A DNA stretch of 64,000 bases, from contig JAQVCM010000002.1 of NCBI GenBank assembly GCA_028689775.1, forward strand, positions 1 through 64,000, given 5' to 3'. The position numbers and the translations under genes were made by a program. Of this stretch, positions 8,429 to 17,700 are shown piece by piece (position 1 is the first letter of the stretch; the number at the start of each line of letters is the position of its first letter). The notes under the pieces are model-generated. The model saw only the letters and a list, made by a program, of their open reading frames with translations, was not told where the DNA came from and ran no database searches. Source of the stretch: Crocinitomicaceae bacterium. Lineage in GTDB: Bacteria; Bacteroidota; Bacteroidia; Flavobacteriales_D; Crocinitomicaceae.

Positions 8429-8821
8429 TTAATAATCCAAGTTGTATTTTTTCTCCAAAGAAGAAATGATATCCTCTTCAGACATTTTCAAAGCTGCTGA
8501 GATATTTGGAGCAGTCAATTCATTGTACTCATTTTGAATGTTTACCGCAATCATGGTGTCATCCCAATTGATGTTGTTGTTTGGAGCATACTCTTGAATA
8601 AGCTCTTTAAATTGTGTCACGTATTTCTCTTCAGTAACTTTCTTCGTAAACAATTGAAGTGCCCAGGTGGAAACATTTTTGATGACAATTCCATCTGTTC
8701 CTTTTGCTCCAATTCTCCAATTTACTGTATTTCCTGATTTTTTAACTGGAATTCTGTATGAAAAATCCTTGTTTTCAATCGATAAGTGAATTTGTTTGTC
8801 TTTTAATGTGTGCTTAATCAT
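8429..8821 (-). CDS. hypothetical cytoplasmic protein
   Basis: A 130-residue soluble protein, no signal peptide. The N-terminal half alternates polar and hydrophobic residues (beta-like: IHLSIENKDFSYRIPV); the C-terminal half is helical and acidic (SEEDIISSLEKKYNLDY). It lies 2 bp after the 108-residue gene upstream, so the two are almost certainly co-transcribed and may work together. No known motif recognised. Confidence 0.6.
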   Translation of the reverse strand: MIKHTLKDKQIHLSIENKDFSYRIPVKKSGNTVNWRIGAKGTDGIVIKNVSTWALQLFTKKVTEEKYVTQFKELIQEYAPNNNINWDDTMIAVNIQNEYNELTAPNISAALKMSEEDIISSLEKKYNLDY

Positions 8822-8823
8822 GT

Positions 8824-9150
8824 CTATCTTAATTTCATTATTTTATCTGCAAACTCTTGAGCATCTTGGCAATATTGATCATCACCTTTCAGTTTCCATT
8901 CTCCTGTTGTATTGATGTAATGTTGAACCGTTTTCTCAACTACTTCAGCATAACCACCATAAGATTCCAACATCGTTTGCACTGCTTCCAAGTATTCTTC
9001 TTTGGATATTTCATCCGCCATCACCATGTCCCAAAGTCTATTGATGCTTTTCGCATTCTCTTTGTATGCTGAATTTGTTTTCTTAAACGCCATTAAAAAA
9101 AGAGAAAGTGCTTTCGCTTCTGGAGTTGGTTTTTCTGTATTCTTTGTCAT
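8824..9150 (-). CDS. hypothetical helical protein, first gene of a two-gene operon
   Basis: A 108-residue predicted all-helical soluble protein (PEAKALSLFLMAFKKTNSAY, EEYLEAVQTMLESYGGYAE, DAQEFADKIMKLR). No signal peptide, no recognised domain. A TATCTTTG element (complement of 9260-9267) lies about 110 bp upstream and could be its -7 box. It is tightly coupled to the 8429-8821 gene. Function unknown; the pair could be a small regulatory or stress module, but nothing in the sequence shows this. Confidence 0.6.
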   Translation of the reverse strand: MTKNTEKPTPEAKALSLFLMAFKKTNSAYKENAKSINRLWDMVMADEISKEEYLEAVQTMLESYGGYAEVVEKTVQHYINTTGEWKLKGDDQYCQDAQEFADKIMKLR

Positions 9151-9345
9151 TATTTGGATATTTTATAATCAAAAAGCGAATGCAATTTTCTCATTCGCTT
9201 CTTGTTAATTGATTCGCTCGATTGAATTGCAAGCATTAAAGTGTGCAACCTCGCGTGCACAAAGATACGACAATTAAAAGTTGTCTTGGTTTCGCGTTGT
9301 GAAAAATGATTTAAATTCTTTTTGCGCTGGCGCAATTGGTTTGTA

Positions 9346-9406
9346 ACAGCGCAATTGGTTTGTAGAGACGCAATTATTTTGTAGCAATGCATTGCGTCTC
9401 TACAAA
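9346..9406. repeat. REP-like palindrome
   Basis: Two direct copies of gcgcaattggtttgta precede a long hairpin: gtagagacgcaat (from 9363) pairs with attgcgtctctac (to 9404) around a loop containing ttttgtagcaatgc. Palindromes built on GTAGAGACGCAAT are common extragenic repeats in Bacteroidota genomes. It lies just past the 3' end of the minus-strand PLP-enzyme gene and could serve as its terminator. Confidence 0.6.
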
Positions 9407-9420
9407 ATAATGAAAAACAA

Positions 9421-11265
9421 TTAAATACTTTTCACAAAATCTAAAAACACTTTCTTGTGCAATTCCAAATCCATGTTCCCTGAAAGTGCAACGCGAACGA
9501 TGTAATCTTTATCTCCTTCTTTGGTTGTACCTTGCGTAGAAGTTGCTGGTATCGTCCAATAAGAGCCTTTCAATTGACCGTAACTAACACAGAACTTACT
9601 TTCATTCGGAATTTCTGTAATCATTCGATGAATCAATTTCAAATTCAAGTCTCTTTTATAGTTTTCTCTTTCTTCGTCTGTATTTCCTTTGGTAGGTAGA
9701 TCTAAGGAGAAAACGGAAGGAGTAAATTCTTCGGAAGCCAATTCTTCGGAAACAAAATTGATTTTTGCACCTGGTAAAACTTCGTGGATATAGTTAACAA
9801 ATTCCCGTGTGTTCTTGTAAGCATCCTGGATTCTCTGATTCATGGAAGGCATTTGTTTTGCCAAGATTTCATATTGAAGATTGGTCGCTTCGTTGTCGCA
9901 AAGACTTAAATGCTTTTCAATTTTCTCCATCAAACCAACTGTTTTGGTGTTTCCGACACAATATCCAGCAGTACATAATCCGCCGCTTGGAAATTTGGAA
10001 CCACTTGCAAATGAAATCGTTTGAACGTTCGAAAGAATTTCTCCTTCTCCTAAGAAAAGTACGTTTGGACAAAATGTTTGATCTAAAATAAAAACAGGAT
10101 CGATTGCAATTTCTCCTGAAGTTGTTTTTCGCTCCTTACTCAACGCAGCTTTCAGCGCTTCCAAGTTTGGAACTTCAACTCTCGGATTGGTTGGAATCTC
10201 AGCAATGATGTATGGAACTGCATTTTCACTGGCGATTTTATTCAATACTTGATCAATACTCTGAACCATGTCGTTGTCACCATCAACGGGTAAATCAACA
10301 ATATCCACATTTTCAAGGCAAGCAGCAACGCGTCTGGCTTGGTCGTTTGTACCACCGTAACAATTTGGCGGAACGATGAATTTAATTGCTTTTCCTGGGT
10401 GATTTTGGATTGCATCGTCTACCAAGCCCATCATGATGGCATATTGAATAGACAAACCGCTGGAAGCAACGAGTGCCTTGGTGTTGGATCCTGTAATCTT
10501 TTTAATTGAAGCTAAAACGCTCGCTTTATCTTCCGCTTGGTTGCTTTTGTGAAGCACAACTGGAGCATTTTCAATCAAAGATTTAATCGCAATGAGCGAA
10601 TTATCTGGCGTCATGGCAATGGTTTCTCTTCTGCGAACGTGTTGAATTTCTGAAATGTAACTTTCGTTTTCCGTACCATTTACCAACAGAATACTACCGA
10701 GGCCAGGATGAAGTGTGATGTAAAAATCGATGTTTTCTTGAAGTTCAAGAGCGTCAAATTCACTATGTTCTGAAATAAAAACGGTTGTACCTTTGAAATC
10801 GGAGACCTCATCCGTACGTTCAACTTTCTTCAGATCAAAGCTATAACCATAAACATTTCGAATTACCTCCGCATCAAAAGCAGTTGGTAAATTTCCAGTA
10901 TAAACGATTTGTGTACTTCTATTTTCTAATAAATTCTTTCTTAAAATGGATAAGACAGGAACTGTAGTCGATGAAAAGCTGATCACATTTTCTGCTTTCA
11001 CCTTATTTTGTTTTGCAATTGCCCATTCTAGTACACACGAAAGCGGATGTCCCAATCGAATATAATCATACGCAGTTGGTAAATTATTTAACGCAGTTGA
11101 TTCTGAATTATTCGTTTGAAACAAGTCTTCAAACTGATCTAAGAATTGCGTTTTAGCTAAATTCTCATCGTAAATATCTAGTCGATGTGTGGTTATGCTC
11201 AACCAACCCGTTGGCATGTTTTGGATTACTTCTTTAATATAATTCAGCATTTTCTTGTCTTCCAT
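9421..11265 (-). CDS. PLP-dependent Cys/Met-metabolism enzyme with long N-terminal extension
   Basis: A fold-type I PLP enzyme of the cystathionine gamma-synthase/beta-lyase group. Motifs (numbered from the longest frame, start 11292): SSGLSIQYA (about 277-285) for phosphate binding, PPNCYGGTND (308-317), AEIPTNPRVEVPN (364-376), the Asp of FILDQTF (404) and the Schiff-base lysine in ASGSKFPSGG (Lys433). The ~250 N-terminal residues before the PLP domain make it much longer than the usual ~390; fungal cystathionine gamma-synthases have comparable extensions. Start: the TTG at 11292 overlaps a TATCTTGT -7-like element, whereas ATG at 11265 has AGAGGA upstream, so I choose 11265. The exact reaction is not decided. 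Confidence 0.75.
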   Translation of the reverse strand: MEDKKMLNYIKEVIQNMPTGWLSITTHRLDIYDENLAKTQFLDQFEDLFQTNNSESTALNNLPTAYDYIRLGHPLSCVLEWAIAKQNKVKAENVISFSSTTVPVLSILRKNLLENRSTQIVYTGNLPTAFDAEVIRNVYGYSFDLKKVERTDEVSDFKGTTVFISEHSEFDALELQENIDFYITLHPGLGSILLVNGTENESYISEIQHVRRRETIAMTPDNSLIAIKSLIENAPVVLHKSNQAEDKASVLASIKKITGSNTKALVASSGLSIQYAIMMGLVDDAIQNHPGKAIKFIVPPNCYGGTNDQARRVAACLENVDIVDLPVDGDNDMVQSIDQVLNKIASENAVPYIIAEIPTNPRVEVPNLEALKAALSKERKTTSGEIAIDPVFILDQTFCPNVLFLGEGEILSNVQTISFASGSKFPSGGLCTAGYCVGNTKTVGLMEKIEKHLSLCDNEATNLQYEILAKQMPSMNQRIQDAYKNTREFVNYIHEVLPGAKINFVSEELASEEFTPSVFSLDLPTKGNTDEERENYKRDLNLKLIHRMITEIPNESKFCVSYGQLKGSYWTIPATSTQGTTKEGDKDYIVRVALSGNMDLELHKKVFLDFVKSI

Positions 11266-11292
11266 AATTATCCTCTTTAGATCGGTTGACAA

Positions 11293-11548
11293 GATACATC
11301 AAATCAATTTATTTTAAAAGTTGTGAAAAAACTTTGTTTTGGTTTTAACATGGTAAACACTACAATTTCATCCTCTTTTTTGAGCATTTTTTACATACGA
11401 AAACCTGAAAGTTGTGTTTATTACTTGAATCTGAGCAAACTTAAACCTAAAAGTTGCATTTATTAATTGAATCTAAGAAATGTGAATAGAACAATCTCTA
11501 AAAAATGGCAATCTTAAACAGCTTCGGGAGGTAAACGGAGATTACATC
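11293..11548. other. intergenic stretch with an imperfect direct repeat
   Basis: No gene is visible here. Two similar segments follow each other: aacctgaaagttgtgttta with ttacttgaatctgag (from about 11401), then aacctaaaagttgcattta with ttaattgaatctaag (from about 11443). Spacing is about 42-45 bp, and neither has dyad symmetry worth noting. Confidence 0.4.
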
Positions 11549-11578
11549 AAAAAACAAAAGGCGCCCTATTCGGACGCC
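11549..11578 (-). terminator. intrinsic terminator for the sigma/anti-sigma/barrel operon
   Basis: Read on the minus strand, GGCGTCC and GGGCGCC form a 7-bp stem with loop GAATA, followed by TTTTGTTTTTT. It lies about 90 bp after the barrel gene at 11670, on the far side of the collapsed MITE. Confidence 0.75.
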
Positions 11579-11611
11579 AATTGCACTCTACTTATGTTGC
11601 TAAACATGTCA

Positions 11612-11670
11612 AACTGAGTTCGATTATCCCTTCGAATTTATAAATCTCAATTTTACAATCGAACTCAGGT
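11612..11670. mobile_element. collapsed MITE copy (two ends joined)
   Basis: This 59-bp palindrome is the right end of the 206-bp element (ctgagttcgattatccc..tcgaatttata) joined directly to its left end (aaatctcaattttacaatcgaactcaggt), with the whole interior missing. Its last base overlaps the stop codon of the barrel gene at 11670. It should form a long hairpin in RNA and may act in 3'-end formation. Confidence 0.75.
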
Positions 11671-12482
11671 TAAAAAGTAAAACTTAATCCCATAGAAAAT
11701 GGTTTGTAATCTGGACCTTTATTTGATTCAAATAAGCTATTTAATCCATAATTAGCAAAGACCGTGAAATTTCCAACACCAGCACGAACACTCGCATCAA
11801 TCAAAAAAGGATTCAAATGATAGTGTCCTTTCTCAATGTTTTTTCTATTTTGATCTTCTGAAGAATACTTCTGTTTTATGCGTGATCCAATTCTATAATT
11901 CACGATTGCTCCTGCAGAAATGTGAAAACTTTTATCAGGGTCTTTTCCTGGCATAAAAGTGAAGAAAAGGGGCATCGAAAGGTAAGAGACGTTCAAGTAG
12001 TTCTTGTCAAAACTCTTCAAACTATCCATTGAATTGTAGATGGTTGTGTCATTGTACGAAAGTGTCGCATTCGACGATTTGAATGCATAGCGATTGAAAC
12101 GGAAACCTAAGCCGGTATAAAATCTCAGTTTTTCTGTTCCTAAACGGGTATTGTATTCAAAAAGATTCAGATTAAACATCAGACTTTTTCCATAATCTAA
12201 TTCTAAATATACATTGTTTGGATCGTTATTTATTCCAAAATCACTGGAAGTGAATAAACCATTTACGCCCATCTCTATTCCTCTCCATTGGTTTACGCTC
12301 CATTTCGCTTCTTTCTCCTTTTCGCCATCCAAAATGATTGTCGTATCTTTTTTATTATTGGATGTGATGATAATTACCTTTCCTTTAAAAGAGATTTTGG
12401 TGGTATCAGCTTCTTTTTCTTCTTGCGCAAAAGAACTTGCTCCGATTAATAAGGCAATTAATAAAGTAAATGTATTTTTCAT
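11670..12482 (-). CDS. outer-membrane beta-barrel protein (PorT-like)
   Basis: A 270-residue protein with a signal peptide (FTLLIALLIGASSFAQ) and a short charged linker. The mature part has alternating beta strands ending in the aromatic terminus KPFSMGLSFTF, typical of outer-membrane barrels of the PorT/OMP_b-brl type. It is the last gene of a three-gene set behind an ECF sigma factor (13651-14130) and its probable anti-sigma factor (12542-13651), so it may be a target or sensor of that system. No ligand can be deduced. Confidence 0.7.
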   Translation of the reverse strand: MKNTFTLLIALLIGASSFAQEEKEADTTKISFKGKVIIITSNNKKDTTIILDGEKEKEAKWSVNQWRGIEMGVNGLFTSSDFGINNDPNNVYLELDYGKSLMFNLNLFEYNTRLGTEKLRFYTGLGFRFNRYAFKSSNATLSYNDTTIYNSMDSLKSFDKNYLNVSYLSMPLFFTFMPGKDPDKSFHISAGAIVNYRIGSRIKQKYSSEDQNRKNIEKGHYHLNPFLIDASVRAGVGNFTVFANYGLNSLFESNKGPDYKPFSMGLSFTF

Positions 12483-12541
12483 AATATTTAGTTTTGTGTT
12501 TCTGTAGGACGATCTACTCGATTATTTGTTACAATTTCAAT

Positions 12542-13651
12542 TTATTTTGTTGTTTTTCGCTCCACGATCAAGTTTCCGAATTGAAAAAAAACAGTTTTCT
12601 TATCGGTGTCTTCACTAAAATCAATAACCGGTTTCTTGTTATGATTCACGTTGGCAAAAGTTGAATTCAGAATTCCTTGGAAGTCAACTTTTCGATCATT
12701 ATCAAGAATATTCTTGCGTTGTAGGTAAGAAGCAGTCAGATCGATAAAGGTTGGAATCTCTTCCTTAACGTAAGGTGAAATGTACGCTGTTTCCTGCACT
12801 TCAATGTTTTCAGAAGGTACATTTGAAGCAAGAGCGTTTGAAGCATGTCCACTTGACAAACTATTGCTTTCTTTTTCTTTCATTTCGTTTCCTTCTTCTT
12901 TCTGATCAGTAAGAAAAGTTTGATTTTCAGTATCAGCAGGAGAAAGCTTATTCAAATTTTCATCTTTTAGTTCGTCCTCTTTGGATTCCTTTTCTTTATC
13001 AGAAGGAGAAAAATGCCGTTCAACTGCCGGTCTATTCTCTACCTCAATACGGATCGGATTGATTTCTCTTTTTTGAGTATCATCCACTAAAGTATCCGGA
13101 TTCTCTTGGTTGACATCCTTCTTTTCAGTTGGATTTAAAGTGTATTTGTAGTCACTATTTTGAAACGGTGCTGAGGTCCAAATTACAAGTGCAATTGAAG
13201 CTGCCACTGCTACAATCAACCTTCTTCGAGCCGGCATCGAAAAGATTGGTGCTTTGCCAAAAATCAATTTTTCTTTGTGTGGATACTGAATCGCCTCTGT
13301 CGGTAATTTCGTTTTTTTAAACTGCGTAAACTTTTCAATTAAGATTGGATGAACATTTAAAAATTCATCTACGGCAGTCATTTCTTCTTTCGATAAATCT
13401 CCTTCGACATACGCCACAAAGAAGAATTCGTGATTTTGAAGGTTGATTTGATTAAAATTGATCGATGCTTTATCAAAATTGATGTTGTTATCAGGAATAA
13501 AAATGTCTTCTAAAAGATTCAAACTTTCCCCATCATCTAATTCGGGATGGTCTTCCAAAAATTGATAAAGCAGCACTTTATCTTCCTCAGAAAGATTTCC
13601 TTCCCAAAGATCAAGTAGATGTGCTTCGTAATTATTTTTGTCGATTCCCAT
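12542..13651 (-). CDS. probable membrane anti-sigma factor
   Basis: A 369-residue protein whose ATG overlaps the stop of the upstream sigma-factor gene (TAATG), implying translational coupling. The cytoplasmic N-terminus contains two copies of an acidic repeat, LWEGNLSEEDKVLLYQFLED and YVEGDLSKEEMTAVDEFL, characteristic of Bacteroidota anti-sigma-like proteins. A single membrane segment follows (RRRLIVAVAASIALVIW, about 142-158), then a long low-complexity acidic/Lys-rich periplasmic stretch and a conserved-looking C-terminus. Binding to the neighbouring sigma factor is inferred from position and topology. Confidence 0.72.
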   Translation of the reverse strand: MGIDKNNYEAHLLDLWEGNLSEEDKVLLYQFLEDHPELDDGESLNLLEDIFIPDNNINFDKASINFNQINLQNHEFFFVAYVEGDLSKEEMTAVDEFLNVHPILIEKFTQFKKTKLPTEAIQYPHKEKLIFGKAPIFSMPARRRLIVAVAASIALVIWTSAPFQNSDYKYTLNPTEKKDVNQENPDTLVDDTQKREINPIRIEVENRPAVERHFSPSDKEKESKEDELKDENLNKLSPADTENQTFLTDQKEEGNEMKEKESNSLSSGHASNALASNVPSENIEVQETAYISPYVKEEIPTFIDLTASYLQRKNILDNDRKVDFQGILNSTFANVNHNKKPVIDFSEDTDKKTVFFQFGNLIVERKTTK

Positions 13652-14130
13652 TATATCACTGATTCTAATTTACCAATATATTGCTGAAGTTGTTTTCTTG
13701 CCCGATAAATGTACACCTTGACTTGCGAGGCGCTCAATTCGAGGATTTCACCGATTTCATCGTAACTATATCCTTCATAATCACGCAAAAGAATGGCAGA
13801 TTTTTGTATTAAAGGAAGAGTCGATAAGGCTTTATTTAAGATTACTTTTAAATCACTTGTCTCCTGATCAATGAAAGGTTCATGCAGATACTCTTCAAAA
13901 TAAATTACTTTATTTCTTTTCTTATCATCCAAAAACTTGTTGTAAACGATTCGAAACAAATAAAATTTTACTTTTTGAGTTTCAATAGATTCTATCTTAA
14001 TCCAAACCTTTTCATACGCATCCTGAACAAGATCTTGCGCCGACGATTCGTCCTTAATTAGCTTAAGGGCAAAACGATACAATCCATCACTGAATTCATT
14101 AACGGCGATATAATATTCTTTCTTGTTCAA
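13651..14130 (-). CDS. ECF-type RNA polymerase sigma factor
   Basis: A 159-residue ECF sigma factor. Region 2 (FALKLIKDESSAQDLVQDAY, about 21-40, then KVKFYLFRIVYNKFLD) and region 4 with a helix-turn-helix (YEGYSYDEIGEILELSASQV, about 118-137, then KVYIYRARKQL) are both complete. It is first in an operon with a coupled anti-sigma factor and a barrel protein. It probably directs a small envelope regulon including itself. Confidence 0.88.
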   Translation of the reverse strand: MNKKEYYIAVNEFSDGLYRFALKLIKDESSAQDLVQDAYEKVWIKIESIETQKVKFYLFRIVYNKFLDDKKRNKVIYFEEYLHEPFIDQETSDLKVILNKALSTLPLIQKSAILLRDYEGYSYDEIGEILELSASQVKVYIYRARKQLQQYIGKLESVI

Positions 14131-14276
14131 ATCTATTTGTTAGACGATCAACTATACATTATGTTACAGGTAAATTATGAATTATTAAAATTTGTCTGAA
14201 AGAGGCTGAATTAAATCTTAACTTTAGTGAGAAATGAGGTCTTTGATAATCGATATTTTCAAAAAACATTTCTCTT

Positions 14277-14669
14277 CTATAAGTTAGCTTGCACTTTATA
14301 CTCGATACTGATTATAGATCCAATCACCAATAATTCAAGTGTAAAATACATCCAACCCAAATAACTGATTGAAGGAGAGAATTGAATCAACATTCCCACA
14401 GAAGTCAACACATAAAGTGAATTTAGTACGATCAGAAATCGCAGCCACGACTTGCTGTTTAGTTTGACATATCGATAACAAAGAAATGAATAGATAAAGA
14501 TTCCAAATGCACTGATAGACAATAAATAAACGACCTTTTTTGGCATTCCGAAATACTGCTCTAGTTGCGCCAAGATTCCAAATAATAGCAATGCAGTTAA
14601 CAACGCTCCAAATGCGTCAAGCAAAAAAACTCTATTCGTTTTATTTTGAATATTCACTACTTTAATCAT
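14277..14669 (-). CDS. four-helix integral membrane protein
   Basis: A 130-residue very hydrophobic protein with four predicted membrane helices (about 17-34, 46-64, 76-95, 102-122). No signature beyond the topology. It stands alone between the sigma operon and the large secreted-protein gene. Function unknown. Confidence 0.6.
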   Translation of the reverse strand: MIKVVNIQNKTNRVFLLDAFGALLTALLLFGILAQLEQYFGMPKKVVYLLSISAFGIFIYSFLCYRYVKLNSKSWLRFLIVLNSLYVLTSVGMLIQFSPSISYLGWMYFTLELLVIGSIISIEYKVQANL

Positions 14670-14731
14670 TTATTCAGGACGATTTCAGATGACAATTTAG
14701 GTGGCTTCAACATTCCATGATTATTTAGAAA

Positions 14732-17700
14732 TTAGATATTCTGCATATCCGGCGCTCTCACTCCAATAAACAATTTCACAACCGTTTCTCCAACTCCAGG
14801 TACATCCACGTGAATCAAATAAACTCCCGAACTAACTGGAATATCAGCTTGGTTTTTCATCGTCCAATCTTCGAAAGTCAAGGGATTATCTTTCCGAATG
14901 GTTTTAACCAATTTTCCGGCAACGTTGTAGATCTTTATCGTGCATTTTTCAGGTAGATTGGTAATTTTCACACGAGAATCCAAACGACTTTTTTCATAGT
15001 GAGAAAATGCATAATACGGATTTGGAACCACGTTGATCATTTTCAACGATTCAGCCAAACGGTCTTTGCTTCCCGTTACCGTTCGAATTTTATCCATACT
15101 CCACGAATACATCGGTTTGCCATTGTTGCGACCAGTTGCGGTATATTCACTGTACTCTTTGTTGATACGCATTTTAATCGTTACTGGTGTCGACAACAAC
15201 TGTCTTCCTTCCTGCAAAAGCGGATTCACAACCCAACTCAAAGCATTGTAAACTTTCTTGAAACTCGCTTGGTTTGCAAGCGTTAGTTGATCGTAAACCC
15301 AATTGTTGCTCTCGGTATATTCTGGACAATCAGAAGCATAATTGTAGTTTCCAATTTTGTAACCGAAAACGTAAATCGGATGTTGTCCGCCCATGATTGG
15401 TCTTCCTGAATTATCCGTCAAACGACTCGTTGGATTCCAAAGCATGTCTGAACCATGGTCACTTCCTAAAAAGGAATTTTCACCAAATGCCATCTGTAAC
15501 CGAACGCCAGTTTCTACGTCAATTGCATAACCAGGGAACCAACTCATTCCAGTACTTCCAGCAATTTGATTCCCATTTTTATCAAGACTTGGACTTTTCC
15601 TCAAGGTTCCTGCTTTTGCACCACCGACATTTAGAGCGGCTTCTCTTCCCAATTCGATTACCGCACAGCGTGTCCACAATGCTTGATCAGCAGTAAGCAC
15701 AATGTCCACACTCGACTCTTTAGAAATACCGTGATTTTGACGAATCGAAGAAGCATCGCCTTTTGTAAATCCTCCAACACCAATTGGATACGCCAAGGGC
15801 ATAAACTCTGCTGCATAGCCAACTAAACCGTGCGGAGCCATTCCGCCTTCCACCAATCTCGGGTAACTTTCATTCACATCTTTGTTGAATTCTGAACTGT
15901 ATAAATAAGGAGATCGATACAAAGGCGAAGTGGAAATGGTATCGATTCCTTCTGCTTTATACGTACCTGATAAAATCCAATTGGTCGGAAAATATTGTGA
16001 ATCGTCTTTCACGAAAGTCAACCAGCGTTTGGATGAATCTTTGAAGACAAGGGATGAACCAATTGGAGCCGTATATCGCTGTGCTTCAGCGGAAGCGATT
16101 CCAGCTTTGTTTTCTGGTTCGTTGGATAAATGATACAGTTTTTGTGTGATCTCAACGGAAATTCCCCATTGTGGAATGATTTGTTCGTTTTGAGATAAAA
16201 TGACCCTTTCCGAATTTACAAAATCCAAGAGGTTTCCTCCTTCTTGATCGTATCTGTAAATCGTCCAGGAAGCCGTATCGGAAGCGTGATAATTGATGTA
16301 TTCTTTGCTATTTGCAGGATAAGAATAATCTCTGAATTTGCATTCAAAATAGCCACCAACTAAATTTAACGGATCAACAACTTTCACGTTCAATGGTCCT
16401 TGACCGTATTCATAAGTTGGATTCGCCATCTTTCCAGTATTCAAAATGGTAGCCAAGCTGGATTTTGTCAGTTCCAACCATCTATTTCCGTTTCCAATTC
16501 CATCCAAACGTGTAATCTGAGGCGTTGAACCATATCCGATAGACTGAATAGTTCCGCCAGCTTCCGGAGAAGGATGATGTGGAATGGCTTCCAAGGTTTT
16601 TATTTCGCCAATGGTTGCTTTTCGACTGGATAAAAATGGTTTTTTCTGACCGTCTAATGCGGTTGGATCATTTGGATCGTATTTTTTGTACGAATTGTTG
16701 GCATACGCAACCGCCAAATAATAATAGCGTTTGAAATTAACCAAGGTTTTATTTCCAGCAGCAAACTGGTCTTCGGTTATTTTAAAAGTATGTTTGATTC
16801 CTTTGTTTTCGCCTTTTACTTTTAAAGTTGGAATAGAAATTCCCAATTCTTGGTCTAACTCAAAATTAATTAAGGTCGAGATACCGTCTTTGATATCGCA
16901 TTGCGCAACCAATCTCGCTTTTGACATGTCGCCGATATCTGAAGCCGCAACCGTAGAATTGGCAACTTGATAAATCTGATAACCTTGAAAACGATAATAG
17001 CGATCTGTTGTGGAATCAATCGGTACAATGAAAGGATCTAATTCGGCATAATTTTCCGTCGCATTGTTGGAGTTGATCGGATTAGAAATCATCAATATCA
17101 ATTCATTTTCCAATTCTTGAATCTTTAAATCTGGTGCATACGGTCCGTCCAAAACCTTAAAACAATTGTCAAATAAGGCTTGTGCTTTGTCATCCGCACG
17201 GCGTAAAACTTCCACAGAAGCAAAAGGACCGCCACCAGCAGCTCTTGCCCAAACTACTCCAACGGTAATGTTGTTTACAGAACCTGGTTTTAAAACAAAT
17301 GGTCCTGCCGACTGCACAAAACGACGATCATAAGGCTGATTTCCTGCTGACTCTTCCGTCCATGAAGCTTGCGGCACACCGCCAGTTCCCCAACCCAAAG
17401 GATCAGTATCTCCCGGAAAAAGAAAATCACACGTTACCAATGGATTTGCACCAGCACTGGAAATGTGTCCCGTTCCTCCATAATAAAAAGGTGTTCCATC
17501 TTTCCAGAAACCACGCATGTAATTGTAATAATCCAAGCCTTTTATCGGATCCGTTTGACTTTGATTTCCACCACCACCAGTGTTGACATAATATAAAAAT
17601 CGACGCATTCCGAAACGTTCATTGTCCACAATTCCATCGCCATAACCCACACCGTTCAACGCCATTCCAGGACCGATTCCAAAGGCATTATCCAATCCAT

